DNA of 21,149 bases from Bacillota bacterium (GTDB lineage Bacteria; Bacillota; Clostridia; Acetivibrionales; DSM-1351): positions 1 through 21,149 of the forward strand of contig JAEZIU010000147.1 in assembly GCA_023436485.1 (NCBI GenBank), given 5' to 3'. Position 1 is the stretch's first letter. Each line of letters opens with the position of its first letter. Below the pieces are notes generated by a model, which saw only the letters and a program-made list of their open reading frames with translations, did no database searches and was not told the DNA's origin. The position numbers and the translations under genes are program-made. This document shows positions 6,826-15,759 of this stretch, piece after piece.

Positions 6826-7995
6826 ATGAAAATCAGAAGGATATTCTTAATTGTACTTGATAGCTTTGGAATAGGTTATTTACCTGATGCGGCAGAATAT
6901 GGCGACGTTGGTAGTAATACATTAAAGGCTGTTGCTGCAAGTAAAAAATTTAATACTCCAAATCTTGCAAAGCTGGGTCTTTTTAATATTGATGGGGTAA
7001 CATCAGGGCAGCCTTGTGACAAACCGGCGGGTGCTTATGGGCGAATGATGGAGCGTTCGAAGGGTAAAGATACAACAATTGGACATTGGGAAATTGCAGG
7101 AATAATCTCGGACAAACCTCTACCTACCTATCCGGATGGATTCCCTGAAGAAATAATTGAGGAATTTTCAAAGAAAACAGGCAGAAGGATAATTTGCAAC
7201 AAGCCCTATTCAGGAACACAAGTGATATTAGATTACGGCAGAGAACATGTGGAAACAGGAGCACTCATCGTGTATACTTCCGCTGACAGTGTCTTCCAGA
7301 TTGCCGCCCATGAAGAGGTTGTGCCGTTAGACAAGCTTTATGGATATTGTGAGACTGCAAGGCAGATGTTGGCAGGAAAACATGGCGTCGGACGAGTGAT
7401 AGCACGGCCTTTTTCAGGAGTTTATCCAGACTTCAAAAGAACACCCAACAGGCATGATTTTTCAATTAATCCTCCTCGTGAAACAATGCTGGATCATATA
7501 AAAAATAACGGATTTGAAGTTACTGCTATTGGTAAAATCAATGATATATTTGCGGGAAAAGGTGTTACGCAAAGCGTAAAAACAAAGAATAATGAAGATG
7601 GGATGGACCGTACTAAAGAGCAACAACAGCGAGATTTCAAAGGTTTGTGCTTTACAAACCTGGTGGATTTCGACATGTTATACGGACATCGCAATGATAT
7701 TGACGGGTATGCTGCAGCATTAACTGCATTTGATATCCGGTTGGCTGAATTTCTACAAGGGATGAATGCAGATGATGTTCTGATTATTACTGCGGATCAT
7801 GGCTGTGATCCATCAACAGAAAGTACCGACCATTCAAGAGAATATGTCCCTGTTCTGATCTACGGCGAGGCAATAAAGCCAGCGATAAATCTGGGAACAA
7901 GGGGATGTTTCGGAGATATTTCTGAAACTGTTCTTGATATGTTGGGTATTGATGCAAAAGTTGATGGAGAAAGTATGTTACAGACCATGATATAG
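6826..7995 (+). CDS. deoB: phosphopentomutase
   Basis: DeoB interconverts (deoxy)ribose 1-phosphate and 5-phosphate, linking both phosphorylases to DeoC. The 389-residue protein belongs to the alkaline-phosphatase superfamily. D12 in VLDSFGIG is a metal ligand, T84 in GKDTTIGHWE is the phosphorylated threonine of the mutase, and ITADHGCDPSTESTDHSRE near the C-terminus carries the remaining metal ligands. Length agrees with Firmicutes DeoB (about 390). The start lies 13 bases after the deoD stop with an AAGGGG site, and the stop is 12 bases before cdd, so tight co-transcription is expected. Confidence 0.97.
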   Translation: MKIRRIFLIVLDSFGIGYLPDAAEYGDVGSNTLKAVAASKKFNTPNLAKLGLFNIDGVTSGQPCDKPAGAYGRMMERSKGKDTTIGHWEIAGIISDKPLPTYPDGFPEEIIEEFSKKTGRRIICNKPYSGTQVILDYGREHVETGALIVYTSADSVFQIAAHEEVVPLDKLYGYCETARQMLAGKHGVGRVIARPFSGVYPDFKRTPNRHDFSINPPRETMLDHIKNNGFEVTAIGKINDIFAGKGVTQSVKTKNNEDGMDRTKEQQQRDFKGLCFTNLVDFDMLYGHRNDIDGYAAALTAFDIRLAEFLQGMNADDVLIITADHGCDPSTESTDHSREYVPVLIYGEAIKPAINLGTRGCFGDISETVLDMLGIDAKVDGESMLQTMI

Positions 7996-8007
7996 GAGGA
8001 AGCAGGT

Positions 8008-8433
8008 ATGGATATTAGAAAACTTGTTGAGCTTGCTTATGAATCAAAAAAGATGTCATACTCACCGTATTCAAATTTTGCAGTAGGCGCTGCGTTGCTT
8101 ACAAAGAGTGGCAAGGTATACATGGGTTGTAATATTGAAAATGCAGCATTTACTCCGACAAACTGTGCAGAGAGGACTGCATTTTTCAAAGCTGTTTCAG
8201 AAGGAGAGACCGAATTTGAAGCAGTGGCAATTGCCGGTGGTCCGACAGATGGGCGGAACTATGACAACTATTGTTCTCCATGCGGGGTTTGTTGCCAGGT
8301 AATGATGGAATTCTGCAATCCGGACACCTTTCAAGTAATACTAACTAAAAGCATTGAGGAGTACAAAACGTATACTTTGAAGGATTTGCTGCCTTTGGGT
8401 TTCGGGCCGGCAGACCTGGAGCGGGACAAATAG
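8008..8433 (+). CDS. cdd: cytidine deaminase
   Basis: Cdd converts cytidine and deoxycytidine to uridine and deoxyuridine plus ammonia, so that Pdp can use them. The 141-residue chain has the zinc and catalytic motif NCAERTA (C53, with the proton-shuttling E55) and PCGVCCQ (C92 and C95). This is the three-cysteine zinc site of the small tetrameric Firmicutes enzymes (about 130-140 residues). The substrate pocket residues FAVGAAL and NIENAAF are present. GGAGG lies about 8 bases upstream of the ATG. The gene sits between deoB and pdp in the operon. Confidence 0.97.
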   Translation: MDIRKLVELAYESKKMSYSPYSNFAVGAALLTKSGKVYMGCNIENAAFTPTNCAERTAFFKAVSEGETEFEAVAIAGGPTDGRNYDNYCSPCGVCCQVMMEFCNPDTFQVILTKSIEEYKTYTLKDLLPLGFGPADLERDK

Positions 8434-8485
8434 TGGTTCCTATTTTTGAAAAATAAATATATGTAAACGGGTTGGTGACTTAGAT

Positions 8486-9808
8486 ATGAGAATGTACGAC
8501 TTAATCGCAAAAAAGAAGTGTGGTTTGGAGCTAAACCAAGATGAGATTGAATTTGTCATAACGGGTTTTGTAAAAGGTGAAATACCTGATTACCAGATGT
8601 CTGCTCTTTTGATGGCTATATTCTTTAAGGGTATGACTGAAAGTGAGACCGTATCGCTGACCAAAAGTATGGCCTATTCCGGTGACACTGTGGACCTTTC
8701 GGCAATCGAAGGGATAAAGGTGGATAAGCACAGCACGGGTGGTGTAGGTGATAAAACCACATTGGTTGTGGCACCGGTTTTGGCAGCCTGCGGCGTTAAA
8801 GTAGCGAAAATGTCGGGGCGGGGATTGGGACATACCGGCGGCACCATTGATAAGCTCGAATCAATTCCAAAATTTAATGCAGCCATTCCGAGAGAAGATT
8901 TTATTAATATAGTAAAAAGTACAGGCCTTTGTGTTGTGGGGCAGACAGGCAACCTTGCCCCTGCTGACAAAAAAATATATGCTCTGCGAGATGTCACTGC
9001 TACAGTGGATTGTGTACCGTTAATAGCATCAAGTATCATGAGTAAGAAACTGGCGGCTGGGGCCGATTGCATCCTCCTTGATGTTAAAACTGGTAGCGGT
9101 GCTTTTATGAAATCTGTTGAAGATTCCATCAACCTTGCAAAAGTAATGGTAGGAATCGGATGGGGTGCAGGTAGAAAATGTGCGGCACTTGTAACCGATA
9201 TGGATATTCCACTTGGATATGCCATAGGTAATTCTCTGGAAGTTATTGAAGCTGTTGAAACACTCAAAGGAAAAGGGCCTAAGGATTTAACAGATTGCTG
9301 CATTGAGCTTTCTGCAAATCTGTTGGAATTGGCAGGAATAGGGAATAGCGAACAATGCATGGACCAAGTTAAGAATGCCATATCCACAGGAACTGCCTTC
9401 GAGAAGCTGTGTGAAATGACCGAAGCACAAGGCGGAGATTCTACTGTACTAAGAGATACATCAAAATTCGGAATCTCACAGATAACTCATGAAGTAAAGG
9501 CGCCAACAAGCGGCTATATATCTGCGATGGATACCGAAGCTATAGGCATTGCATCTGTGATGCTCGGTGCAGGACGCGAAACAAAGGATAGTCCGATAGA
9601 TTACAAGGCAGGTATCATGCTCAGGAAGAAAACGGGAGATTATGTAAATAAGGACGATACATTAGCAGTATTCTATACTTCTAATAAAGCCTTTTTGAAA
9701 AACTCTCAGGAACATTTTCTGGACGCATTAAAATTTTCTGATTCGAAGCCTTTATGTAAACCGTTAGTATATGCAAAGATTGAGAAAGAAAAGGTTACTC
9801 TTTATTAA
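8486..9808 (+). CDS. pdp: pyrimidine-nucleoside phosphorylase
   Basis: Pdp phosphorolyses uridine, deoxyuridine and thymidine to the base and (deoxy)ribose 1-phosphate. The 440-residue protein has the glycosyltransferase-3 fold: an N-terminal helical domain, the phosphate-binding KHSTGGVGDKTT (81-92), the family signature MSGRGLGHTGGTIDKLE (109-125) and a C-terminal PYNP_C domain of about 75 residues. Length matches Bacillus Pdp (about 433). The start at 8486 gives the usual MRMYDLI beginning; its ribosome site is unusual, GGTGA 7 bases upstream without AGGAG, so lower translation than its neighbours is possible. A 52-base gap separates it from cdd. Confidence 0.95.
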   Translation: MRMYDLIAKKKCGLELNQDEIEFVITGFVKGEIPDYQMSALLMAIFFKGMTESETVSLTKSMAYSGDTVDLSAIEGIKVDKHSTGGVGDKTTLVVAPVLAACGVKVAKMSGRGLGHTGGTIDKLESIPKFNAAIPREDFINIVKSTGLCVVGQTGNLAPADKKIYALRDVTATVDCVPLIASSIMSKKLAAGADCILLDVKTGSGAFMKSVEDSINLAKVMVGIGWGAGRKCAALVTDMDIPLGYAIGNSLEVIEAVETLKGKGPKDLTDCCIELSANLLELAGIGNSEQCMDQVKNAISTGTAFEKLCEMTEAQGGDSTVLRDTSKFGISQITHEVKAPTSGYISAMDTEAIGIASVMLGAGRETKDSPIDYKAGIMLRKKTGDYVNKDDTLAVFYTSNKAFLKNSQEHFLDALKFSDSKPLCKPLVYAKIEKEKVTLY

Positions 9809-9859
9809 CATTTGGCAGTCTAAATAAAAATATAAAATATTAATCTGGAGGGATTTTTT

Positions 9860-11002
9860 ATGAAGAGAATTTTGGCAATTGTAATGGCTGTATTGCTGAT
9901 TGGTACTTTGTTTACAGGCTGCGGTGCTACTGGAGCGGGAAAGGGTTTTGACATAGCGCTCATTACTGACAAGGGAAATATCGATGACAAATCCTTTAAT
10001 CAGGGTTCATGGGAAGGTTTAGTTGCGTTCGCTAAGGAAAATAAAATCACACACAAATATTACAAACCCGAAGAGGCATCAGATGCAGGCTACTTGGCAG
10101 CAATTGATTTGGCTGTTACCGGTGGTGCAAAAGTTATTGTAACACCTGGTTTCTTATTTGAAGTTCCGGTATATGAAGCACAGACCAAATACCCGAATGT
10201 GAAATTTATTCTTTTGGATGGAACACCACACACAGCAGATTATAAAACATTCGAAACAAAATCCAACGTTGCAAGCGTTACGTATGCTGAAGAACAATCC
10301 GGTTATCTTGCAGGTTACGCTGCAGTTCTTGATGGCTTCACCAAACTCGGATTTATGGGTGGTATGGCAGTTCCCGCTGTTCAGGCATTCGGCTACGGAT
10401 ATCTCCAGGGTGTTGAAGCTGCAGCTACCAAATTAGGAATAGCTGATGGCGGTATTAAAGCAACTTACCACTATACAGGAGACTTTGCAGAGACAGATAC
10501 AAACAAAGCTGCTGCAAAAACCATTTACCAAGAAGGTGCTGATGTTATATTCGCTTGCGGTGGTTCAGTAGGAAAGAGCGTAATGGCTGCTGCAAAAGAA
10601 TCCGGTAAAAAAGTTATTGGTGTTGACGTTGACCAGAGATATGACAGTGATACTGTCATCACATCTGCAACAAAGGGCCTTGGCGCTTCAGTTCAGGCTG
10701 TTCTCAGTGCAATTTACAAGGATAAATCCTGGGACAAATTCGCTGGCAAGACTACTGTTTTTGATGCATCCAACAGTGGTGTAGGACTTCCTACTACTAT
10801 TATCGGTGAAGCAAACGGAAATGCTTTTGACAGATTCAGCAAGTTTACAAAAGCTGATTATGATGCAGTATACGCTACACTTTCTAACGGTTCTGTTAAG
10901 CCAATCCGTACAATCAAAGTTGCTGCTGAAAGCGGATATGCAACATCCAAAGAACTTGTTTCCGGACTTGGTCTCAAAAAGGTTGCAGTGACAGTTAGAT
11001 AA
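9860..11002 (+). CDS. BMP-family nucleoside-binding lipoprotein of an ABC importer
   Basis: This is the extracytoplasmic substrate-binding protein of the importer encoded next. Residues 1-20 form a lipoprotein signal peptide with lipobox LFTGC, so C21 would be lipidated and anchor the protein outside the membrane. The rest is a BMP/PnrA (Med) domain: IALITDKGNIDDKSFNQGSW and later GVDVDQRYD are typical of this nucleoside-binding group (Treponema PnrA, Bacillus NupN). The 380-residue length fits. GGAGG stands 7 bases before the ATG, stronger than for pdp. Location directly after a full nucleoside catabolic set supports nucleosides as the ligand. The symbol nupN would fit by analogy, not by proof. 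Confidence 0.92.
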   Translation: MKRILAIVMAVLLIGTLFTGCGATGAGKGFDIALITDKGNIDDKSFNQGSWEGLVAFAKENKITHKYYKPEEASDAGYLAAIDLAVTGGAKVIVTPGFLFEVPVYEAQTKYPNVKFILLDGTPHTADYKTFETKSNVASVTYAEEQSGYLAGYAAVLDGFTKLGFMGGMAVPAVQAFGYGYLQGVEAAATKLGIADGGIKATYHYTGDFAETDTNKAAAKTIYQEGADVIFACGGSVGKSVMAAAKESGKKVIGVDVDQRYDSDTVITSATKGLGASVQAVLSAIYKDKSWDKFAGKTTVFDASNSGVGLPTTIIGEANGNAFDRFSKFTKADYDAVYATLSNGSVKPIRTIKVAAESGYATSKELVSGLGLKKVAVTVR

Positions 11003-11048
11003 AACTCCGTAATATTACCTAATTTATGAGGGAGTAGTTATATAAAGT

Positions 11049-11085
11049 GGGGAAGGGCAACAGTCTTTCCCCAGAGTCTTTCCCC
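11049..11085 (+). repeat. intra-operon hairpin with a duplicated 3' arm
   Basis: GGGGAAGG (11049-11056) can pair with CTTTCCCC at 11065-11072 or, alternatively, with the identical CTTTCCCC at 11078-11085. The two 3' arms lie in a tandem 13-base repeat whose first 11 bases (AGTCTTTCCCC) are identical. No T-run follows, so full termination is unlikely. The position between the lipoprotein gene and the ATPase gene suits an mRNA-stabilising or attenuating structure that keeps the lipoprotein in excess. Confidence 0.55.
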
Positions 11086-11132
11086 TGTAAGTTTGCAAAG
11101 CAAATAAGATTAAACTGATGAAAGAGGGCAAT

Positions 11133-12680
11133 ATGGAAGAATATATTATTGAAATGCTTAATATTACAAAAGAGTTTCCTGGCATTACAGCTAATGACGA
11201 TATTACCCTTAAGTTAAAAAAGGGTGAAATCCACGCTTTGCTTGGTGAAAACGGTGCTGGAAAATCCACGCTTATGAGCGTACTCTTTGGATTGTACCAG
11301 GCTGAAAAGGGTGAAATTAGAAAAAAGGGAGAAGTTGTTAAAATAAACAATCCCAACGATGCCAATGCCCTAGGCATTGGTATGGTACATCAACACTTTA
11401 AACTTGTAGAGATTTTTACTGTACTTGAGAATATCATATTAGGCATTGAGCCTAACAATGTGGGCTTTTTGCAAAGAAAAGCAGCCAGGGAAAAAATAAT
11501 GATGTTGAGCAAACAGTATGGATTGAAGGTAGACCCTGATGCATTAATTGAAGATATTTCAGTCGGAATGCAGCAGCGAGTCGAAATTTTAAAAATGCTA
11601 TACCGTGAAAACGAAATTCTGATTTTTGATGAACCAACCGCTGTTTTGACTCCACAGGAAATAGAGGAGTTAATGGAAATCATGCGTGGATTTGCGAGAG
11701 AAGGTAAATCCATACTTTTCATCACTCATAAATTAAATGAGATAATATCGGTAGCCGATCGCTGCACAGTCTTGCGTAAGGGTAAATACATCGGAACAGT
11801 GGACATAAAAGATACCACCAAGGAAGAACTGTCAAGAATGATGGTTGGCCGTGACGTACTCCTGACTGTGGACAAAAAGGCACCAAACCCGGGAAAAGTG
11901 GTACTTTCCGTCAGGGATGTCACTGTCTCCTCTAAAACGAATAAAAATAATGCTGTTAAGAATGTATCGTTTGATGTGAGAGCAGGTGAAATAGTCTGTC
12001 TTGCGGGTATTGAAGGAAACGGTCAATCCGAGTTTATTGCAGCCCTGACAGGTTTGGAAAAGATTAGTGGCGGAAAGATTACTCTCGGTGACAAGGATAT
12101 TACCAAGGAGACAATCCGTAACCGAACCAAAGCAGGCATGAGCCATATTCCGGAGGATAGGCAGAAGCATGGTCTTGTTCTGGACTATACACTGGAGGAA
12201 AATATAGTGCTGCAGCGTTACTGGCAGCCTGAGTTCCAGCGTTTCAACTTTATTAAAAGTGACGAGGTACGCTCCTATGCTGAAAAATTGATTGAACAAT
12301 ACGATGTTCGAAGCGGACAAGGTCCCATTACCATTGTACGAAGCATGTCGGGTGGTAACCAGCAGAAGGCCATTCTGGCTCGTGAAATGGACAAGGAACA
12401 TAACTTGTTGATTGCAGTGCAGCCTACCAGAGGTCTTGATGTAGGAGCTATTGAGTACATTCACAAACAGATTGTTGCAAGACGTGATGAAGGCAAAGCG
12501 GTGTTACTTATGTCCTTTGAGCTAGAAGAGGTTATGAATGTAAGCGACCGTATACTTGTCATGTATGAGGGTGAAATCGTGGGTGAACTTGACCCCAAGA
12601 CTGTTACTGTTCAAGAACTCGGTCTATACATGTCGGGAGCAAAACGAAATACGGTAAAGGAGATTAGGCATGAAAAATAG
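11133..12680 (+). CDS. nucleoside ABC importer, double ATPase subunit
   Basis: The 515-residue protein carries two ABC ATPase domains in tandem, as in RbsA and Bacillus NupO, and would power the importer from the cytoplasmic face. Domain 1 is canonical: Walker A GENGAGKST (38-46), signature SVGMQQR (143-149), Walker B ILIFDEPTA (162-170). Domain 2 is degenerate as usual for this family: GIEGNGQSE (292-300) lacks the Walker lysine, while MSGGNQQ (405-411) is intact and LLIAVQPTRGLD (425-436) lacks the usual Walker B DEP. ATG 11133 is preferred to 11118 because AGAGGG lies just before it and none lies before 11118. Its end overlaps the first permease gene by 11 bases. Confidence 0.94.
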   Translation: MEEYIIEMLNITKEFPGITANDDITLKLKKGEIHALLGENGAGKSTLMSVLFGLYQAEKGEIRKKGEVVKINNPNDANALGIGMVHQHFKLVEIFTVLENIILGIEPNNVGFLQRKAAREKIMMLSKQYGLKVDPDALIEDISVGMQQRVEILKMLYRENEILIFDEPTAVLTPQEIEELMEIMRGFAREGKSILFITHKLNEIISVADRCTVLRKGKYIGTVDIKDTTKEELSRMMVGRDVLLTVDKKAPNPGKVVLSVRDVTVSSKTNKNNAVKNVSFDVRAGEIVCLAGIEGNGQSEFIAALTGLEKISGGKITLGDKDITKETIRNRTKAGMSHIPEDRQKHGLVLDYTLEENIVLQRYWQPEFQRFNFIKSDEVRSYAEKLIEQYDVRSGQGPITIVRSMSGGNQQKAILAREMDKEHNLLIAVQPTRGLDVGAIEYIHKQIVARRDEGKAVLLMSFELEEVMNVSDRILVMYEGEIVGELDPKTVTVQELGLYMSGAKRNTVKEIRHEK

Positions 12681-13782
12681 TGTTTCTTCCCCAAAAGCAT
12701 TTAAAATAAGTAAGGTAACCAAAAGCAAAGGCTTTTCAGCATTTACGGCAGCCCTGCTGGCCATATTCCTCGGCCTTGTTTTTGGATTTATAGTTATGAT
12801 TGCAGCAAACCCGGCAGATTCCTTTACAGGCTTTCAGATGGTGTTGCTGGGAGGATTAGGGCGTATTGGAGACGTATTCTACTTTGCTACCCCAATTCTG
12901 ATGACCGGTCTAGCTGTGGGCTTTGCTTTCAAGATGGGACTGTTCAACATCGGGGCATCAGGGCAGTATACAATGGGTATGTTCTTTGCACTGTATGTTG
13001 GGTTTATGTGGGACTTGCCTGCCGGTATACATTGGCTGGTCTGTGTAATAGCAGGCATGATAGGCGGCTTGCTCTGGGGTCTGATACCTGGTATATTCAA
13101 AGCACTATTAAATGTGAACGAGGTAATAACCTCCATTATGTTCAATTATATTGGTATGTACCTTGTAGATATGCTCGTACAGGGAAATGCCACAATGTAT
13201 ATTCCTACAAAGACCAGAACGGCGTATCTTTCTGAGTCGGCGCTGATACCGTCTCTTGGGATTGCAAATTCAAGCGTTAATATTTCTATCATTATTGCAA
13301 TAGTCATAGCTCTGATTTTATACATCGTGTTAAATAAAACCACCTTCGGCTACGAACTAAAGGCAACAGGCTTTAACAAACACGCCAGTACCTATGCAGG
13401 TATGAATGGAAAGAAGAATATTATATTTACTATGGCAATAGCAGGAGCAATGGCAGGTTTGGGAGGCGCATTTGCCATTCTGGCACCATCCACTATTGCC
13501 GGAAGCAGTATGACCTATGAGCCTATCAATGTAATTGCTGCCAACGGATTTAACGGTATTGCGGTAGCCCTTCTCGGAAACTCCAGCCCCATCGGAATTA
13601 TCTTTTCGGCATTGTTTGTATCATACATCCAACGCGGAGGTACTCTGGCAAGTTTATATGGCTTCAAACCGGAAATTATTGATGTGGTTATTGCCGTTAT
13701 AATTTATTTTTCAGCATTTGCTCTGTTTATGAATTCTTTTGTGGGCAAACTTTTTAAAAGAAATAAGAAAGAGAGGGTGTAA
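12670..13782 (+). CDS. nucleoside ABC importer permease 1 (BPD_transp_2 family)
   Basis: The 370-residue membrane protein is one of two permease subunits that form the channel. After a charged cytoplasmic start (about 20 residues) it has some eight to ten hydrophobic helices, beginning FTAALLAIFLGLVFGFIVMI. It shows family landmarks such as FKMGLFNIGASGQYTMG (88-104) and GFNGIAVALLG. These are typical of the BPD_transp_2 permeases in BMP-type nucleoside importers (NupP-like). It overlaps the ATPase gene by 11 bases in another frame, and the second permease starts 2 bases after its stop, so translation is probably coupled through all three genes. Confidence 0.92.
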   Translation: MKNSVSSPKAFKISKVTKSKGFSAFTAALLAIFLGLVFGFIVMIAANPADSFTGFQMVLLGGLGRIGDVFYFATPILMTGLAVGFAFKMGLFNIGASGQYTMGMFFALYVGFMWDLPAGIHWLVCVIAGMIGGLLWGLIPGIFKALLNVNEVITSIMFNYIGMYLVDMLVQGNATMYIPTKTRTAYLSESALIPSLGIANSSVNISIIIAIVIALILYIVLNKTTFGYELKATGFNKHASTYAGMNGKKNIIFTMAIAGAMAGLGGAFAILAPSTIAGSSMTYEPINVIAANGFNGIAVALLGNSSPIGIIFSALFVSYIQRGGTLASLYGFKPEIIDVVIAVIIYFSAFALFMNSFVGKLFKRNKKERV

Positions 13783-13784
13783 AT

Positions 13785-14750
13785 ATGGATACATTTTACT
13801 ACTTGATTCAAAATACACTTCCGGTAGCTATTCCGCTGCTTTTGGTGGCACTTGGAGGTATGTTTAGTGAACGAAGTGGTGTCATAAATATTGCCCTTGA
13901 AGGGATTATGCTATTCGGTGCATTTTTTGGCTGCCTATTTGTTTATTTTATGAAAGGCTCACCCATGAATGCACAGTTGATATTAATTCTCGCCATGCTC
14001 GCTGCGGCTGTTTGTGGGTTACTGTATTCTATGCTGCTGGCATTTGCAGCTGTTAATATGAAGGCTGATCAGACCATTACCGGAACGGCATTAAATATGC
14101 TGATTCCAGCTGCAATACTGCTGTTTTCAAAAATGTTCTTCAATAGTGATGGCATTACAACAGATGTGAACTTTTATATTAAAAAAGTACCGGCACTGGG
14201 CGATATTCCAATCATCGGCAGGTTGTTTTTCCAGAATACCTACCTCACTGTTTATTTGGGAATTTTGTTACTTGTAATTTCAACAATAATCTTTTATTTG
14301 ACAAAGTTTGGGTTGAGACTTCGTGCATGTGGAGAACATCCGCAGGCCGCTGACTCAGTCGGTATAAATGTATACGCTATGCGCTATTCTGGTGTCGGCA
14401 TATCAGGTATCTTTGGTGGTATTGGAGGGTTCTTCTATGCAGTAGGCATTATGAACAGCAACATTAATGGTCATACCGGCGTTGCGGGATTTGGTTTCCT
14501 GGCATTGGCAGTAATGATTTTCGGACAATGGAAACCGCTGAAGATATTACTTGCAGCATTATTCTTCGCATTCCTTCGTACACTGGCTTACTCTGTTTCA
14601 TTGATCCCATTTCTGGATGCCTTGAATATCAATCAAACCTTTTACAAAATGTTGCCTTATATCGCAACCATGATTGTCCTTGCATTTACTTCACAGAAAT
14701 CAAGGGCTCCAAAAGCGGAAGGAATTCCTTATGATAAGGGCTTGAGATAA
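13785..14750 (+). CDS. nucleoside ABC importer permease 2 (BPD_transp_2 family)
   Basis: The 321-residue second permease is slightly shorter than the first and starts directly in the membrane (FYYLIQNTLPVAIPLLLVAL). It carries the paired landmarks FSERSGVINIALEGIML and later GVAGFGFLALAVMIFGQWKP, which correspond to NupQ-like permeases. About eight to nine hydrophobic helices are visible. The C-terminus (RAPKAEGIPYDKGLR) is polar and cytoplasmic. GAGAGGG precedes the start inside the end of permease 1. It is the last gene of the operon; a strong hairpin follows about 50 bases later. Confidence 0.93.
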   Translation: MDTFYYLIQNTLPVAIPLLLVALGGMFSERSGVINIALEGIMLFGAFFGCLFVYFMKGSPMNAQLILILAMLAAAVCGLLYSMLLAFAAVNMKADQTITGTALNMLIPAAILLFSKMFFNSDGITTDVNFYIKKVPALGDIPIIGRLFFQNTYLTVYLGILLLVISTIIFYLTKFGLRLRACGEHPQAADSVGINVYAMRYSGVGISGIFGGIGGFFYAVGIMNSNINGHTGVAGFGFLALAVMIFGQWKPLKILLAALFFAFLRTLAYSVSLIPFLDALNINQTFYKMLPYIATMIVLAFTSQKSRAPKAEGIPYDKGLR

Positions 14751-14802
14751 TTATTATTATGATTTTAGAAATACAGTCCTGATTTACCGTGATAGTGTCG
14801 AA

Positions 14803-14826
14803 CCAGCCAGATACTTATCTGGCTGG
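14803..14826. terminator. hairpin between convergent genes (end of deo operon)
   Basis: CCAGCCAGAT (14803-14812) and ATCTGGCTGG (14817-14826) form a perfect GC-rich 10-bp stem with a four-base loop. It lies between the end of permease 2 and the end of the opposing regulator gene. There is no clear T-run on either side, so it may block transcription from both directions or protect the 3' end of the mRNA rather than act as a classic terminator. Confidence 0.6.
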
Positions 14827-14851
14827 AATATTGTAAAGAGGAAATAAGAAA

Positions 14852-15568
14852 TTAGATCAATCGGAGTTCTTCTAAAGTCTTTTTCAGTAGTTGAAACTGC
14901 TCAGATGATACTTTTATTACATTTCTTCCAGATGAAATAAACCCTTCTCTTACAAGCTTATTAACTGTTCGGCAGATTGTTTTTTCGGAGAAACCTGTTT
15001 CATCTGCTATTTCACTATACTTTTTATAAATTGTAATCACCGGTTTCCCGGGTGTCATATTAATAGAATAATTATATAGATAAATTAGTAGCCGCTGATA
15101 GGAATTAAGAAATAAATACTCGCGGTTTATCTTGGACTCTTGTGTAAGTTTATAGGCAAGCAGGCGGCAAATTATGTTTACAGCTTCGATATCACATTGC
15201 ATCCAGCTTAAAAAGTCTTTTACATCTATGGCGATAAGTGTTGACTTTGTTTTGGCAATAATATTTATCTGATAATTGTTTTTATTTGTTAGTGCCTCAA
15301 ATTCACCAATTATATTTACAGGATTTAATTCAATAAAATTGTATGTAACATCAGGTTCGAAGGCATCAACACCCTGCAACTTTCCAGTGATATGAATGTA
15401 TACTTTATCTGCTTTTTGATCAGTGGATATTAATGTCTGACCAGGCACCAGATTCTTAATGGCAGATCGATCTGTTATATATTTAGGAGCATTCTTAAAA
15501 AAACTTATAAGCATTTGCTTGTCTTTATCTGATACAATAAGCGGTAAGACATCGGATAAATTAAACAT
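14852..15568 (-). CDS. Crp/Fnr-family transcription regulator
   Basis: The 238-residue protein has an N-terminal cyclic-nucleotide-binding-like barrel (about residues 35-125, with IIGEFEAL at 87-93), a dimerisation helix and a C-terminal winged HTH with recognition helix SEKTICRTVNKLVREGF (194-210). The loop after GEFEAL (NNYQINIIAK) lacks the Arg-Ser/Thr pair that holds the cAMP phosphate, and the N-terminal cysteine cluster of Fnr is absent. The signal is therefore probably neither cAMP nor an iron-sulfur cluster. GAGG lies 9 bases before the ATG. It converges on the deo operon and is divergent from the membrane protein gene at 15760; it is the obvious candidate for binding the 5283 palindrome or its own spacer, but this is inference. 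Confidence 0.9.
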   Translation of the reverse strand: MFNLSDVLPLIVSDKDKQMLISFFKNAPKYITDRSAIKNLVPGQTLISTDQKADKVYIHITGKLQGVDAFEPDVTYNFIELNPVNIIGEFEALTNKNNYQINIIAKTKSTLIAIDVKDFLSWMQCDIEAVNIICRLLAYKLTQESKINREYLFLNSYQRLLIYLYNYSINMTPGKPVITIYKKYSEIADETGFSEKTICRTVNKLVREGFISSGRNVIKVSSEQFQLLKKTLEELRLI

Positions 15569-15759
15569 TTATATAACCTCGTAAAGTAAGAATTATTAGT
15601 ACGTTATTATTAATAATTATTAGCAGTTCAGATTAAACTATAAGCAAAAAAATCATAATTAATAATCATTTTATACTAATTCAATAAAATTTCATCAAAC
15701 AATGAGTATATATTTTATTGACTATAAAAAATAATACAATTATAAGTGAGTGTATACGA
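15569..15759. promoter_or_regulatory. AT-rich divergent promoter region
   Basis: These 191 bases separate two divergent starts, the Crp-type regulator and the YczE/YitT-like gene. The stretch is about 80% A+T, with a direct repeat AATTATTAG near 15591 and 15618 and several TATACT/TATAAA-like boxes. No copy of the GGACA palindrome is present. Both promoters must lie here, but they cannot be placed with confidence. Confidence 0.5.

Noticed and set aside
8674..9387. 237-codon minus-strand frame opposite pdp
   Set aside because: It lies wholly inside the well-supported pdp gene; its proline/serine-rich composition is typical of an antisense shadow and it has no ribosome site.
11832..12464. 210-codon minus-strand frame opposite the ATPase gene
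   Set aside because: It mirrors the conserved second ABC domain and shows no protein family features of its own.
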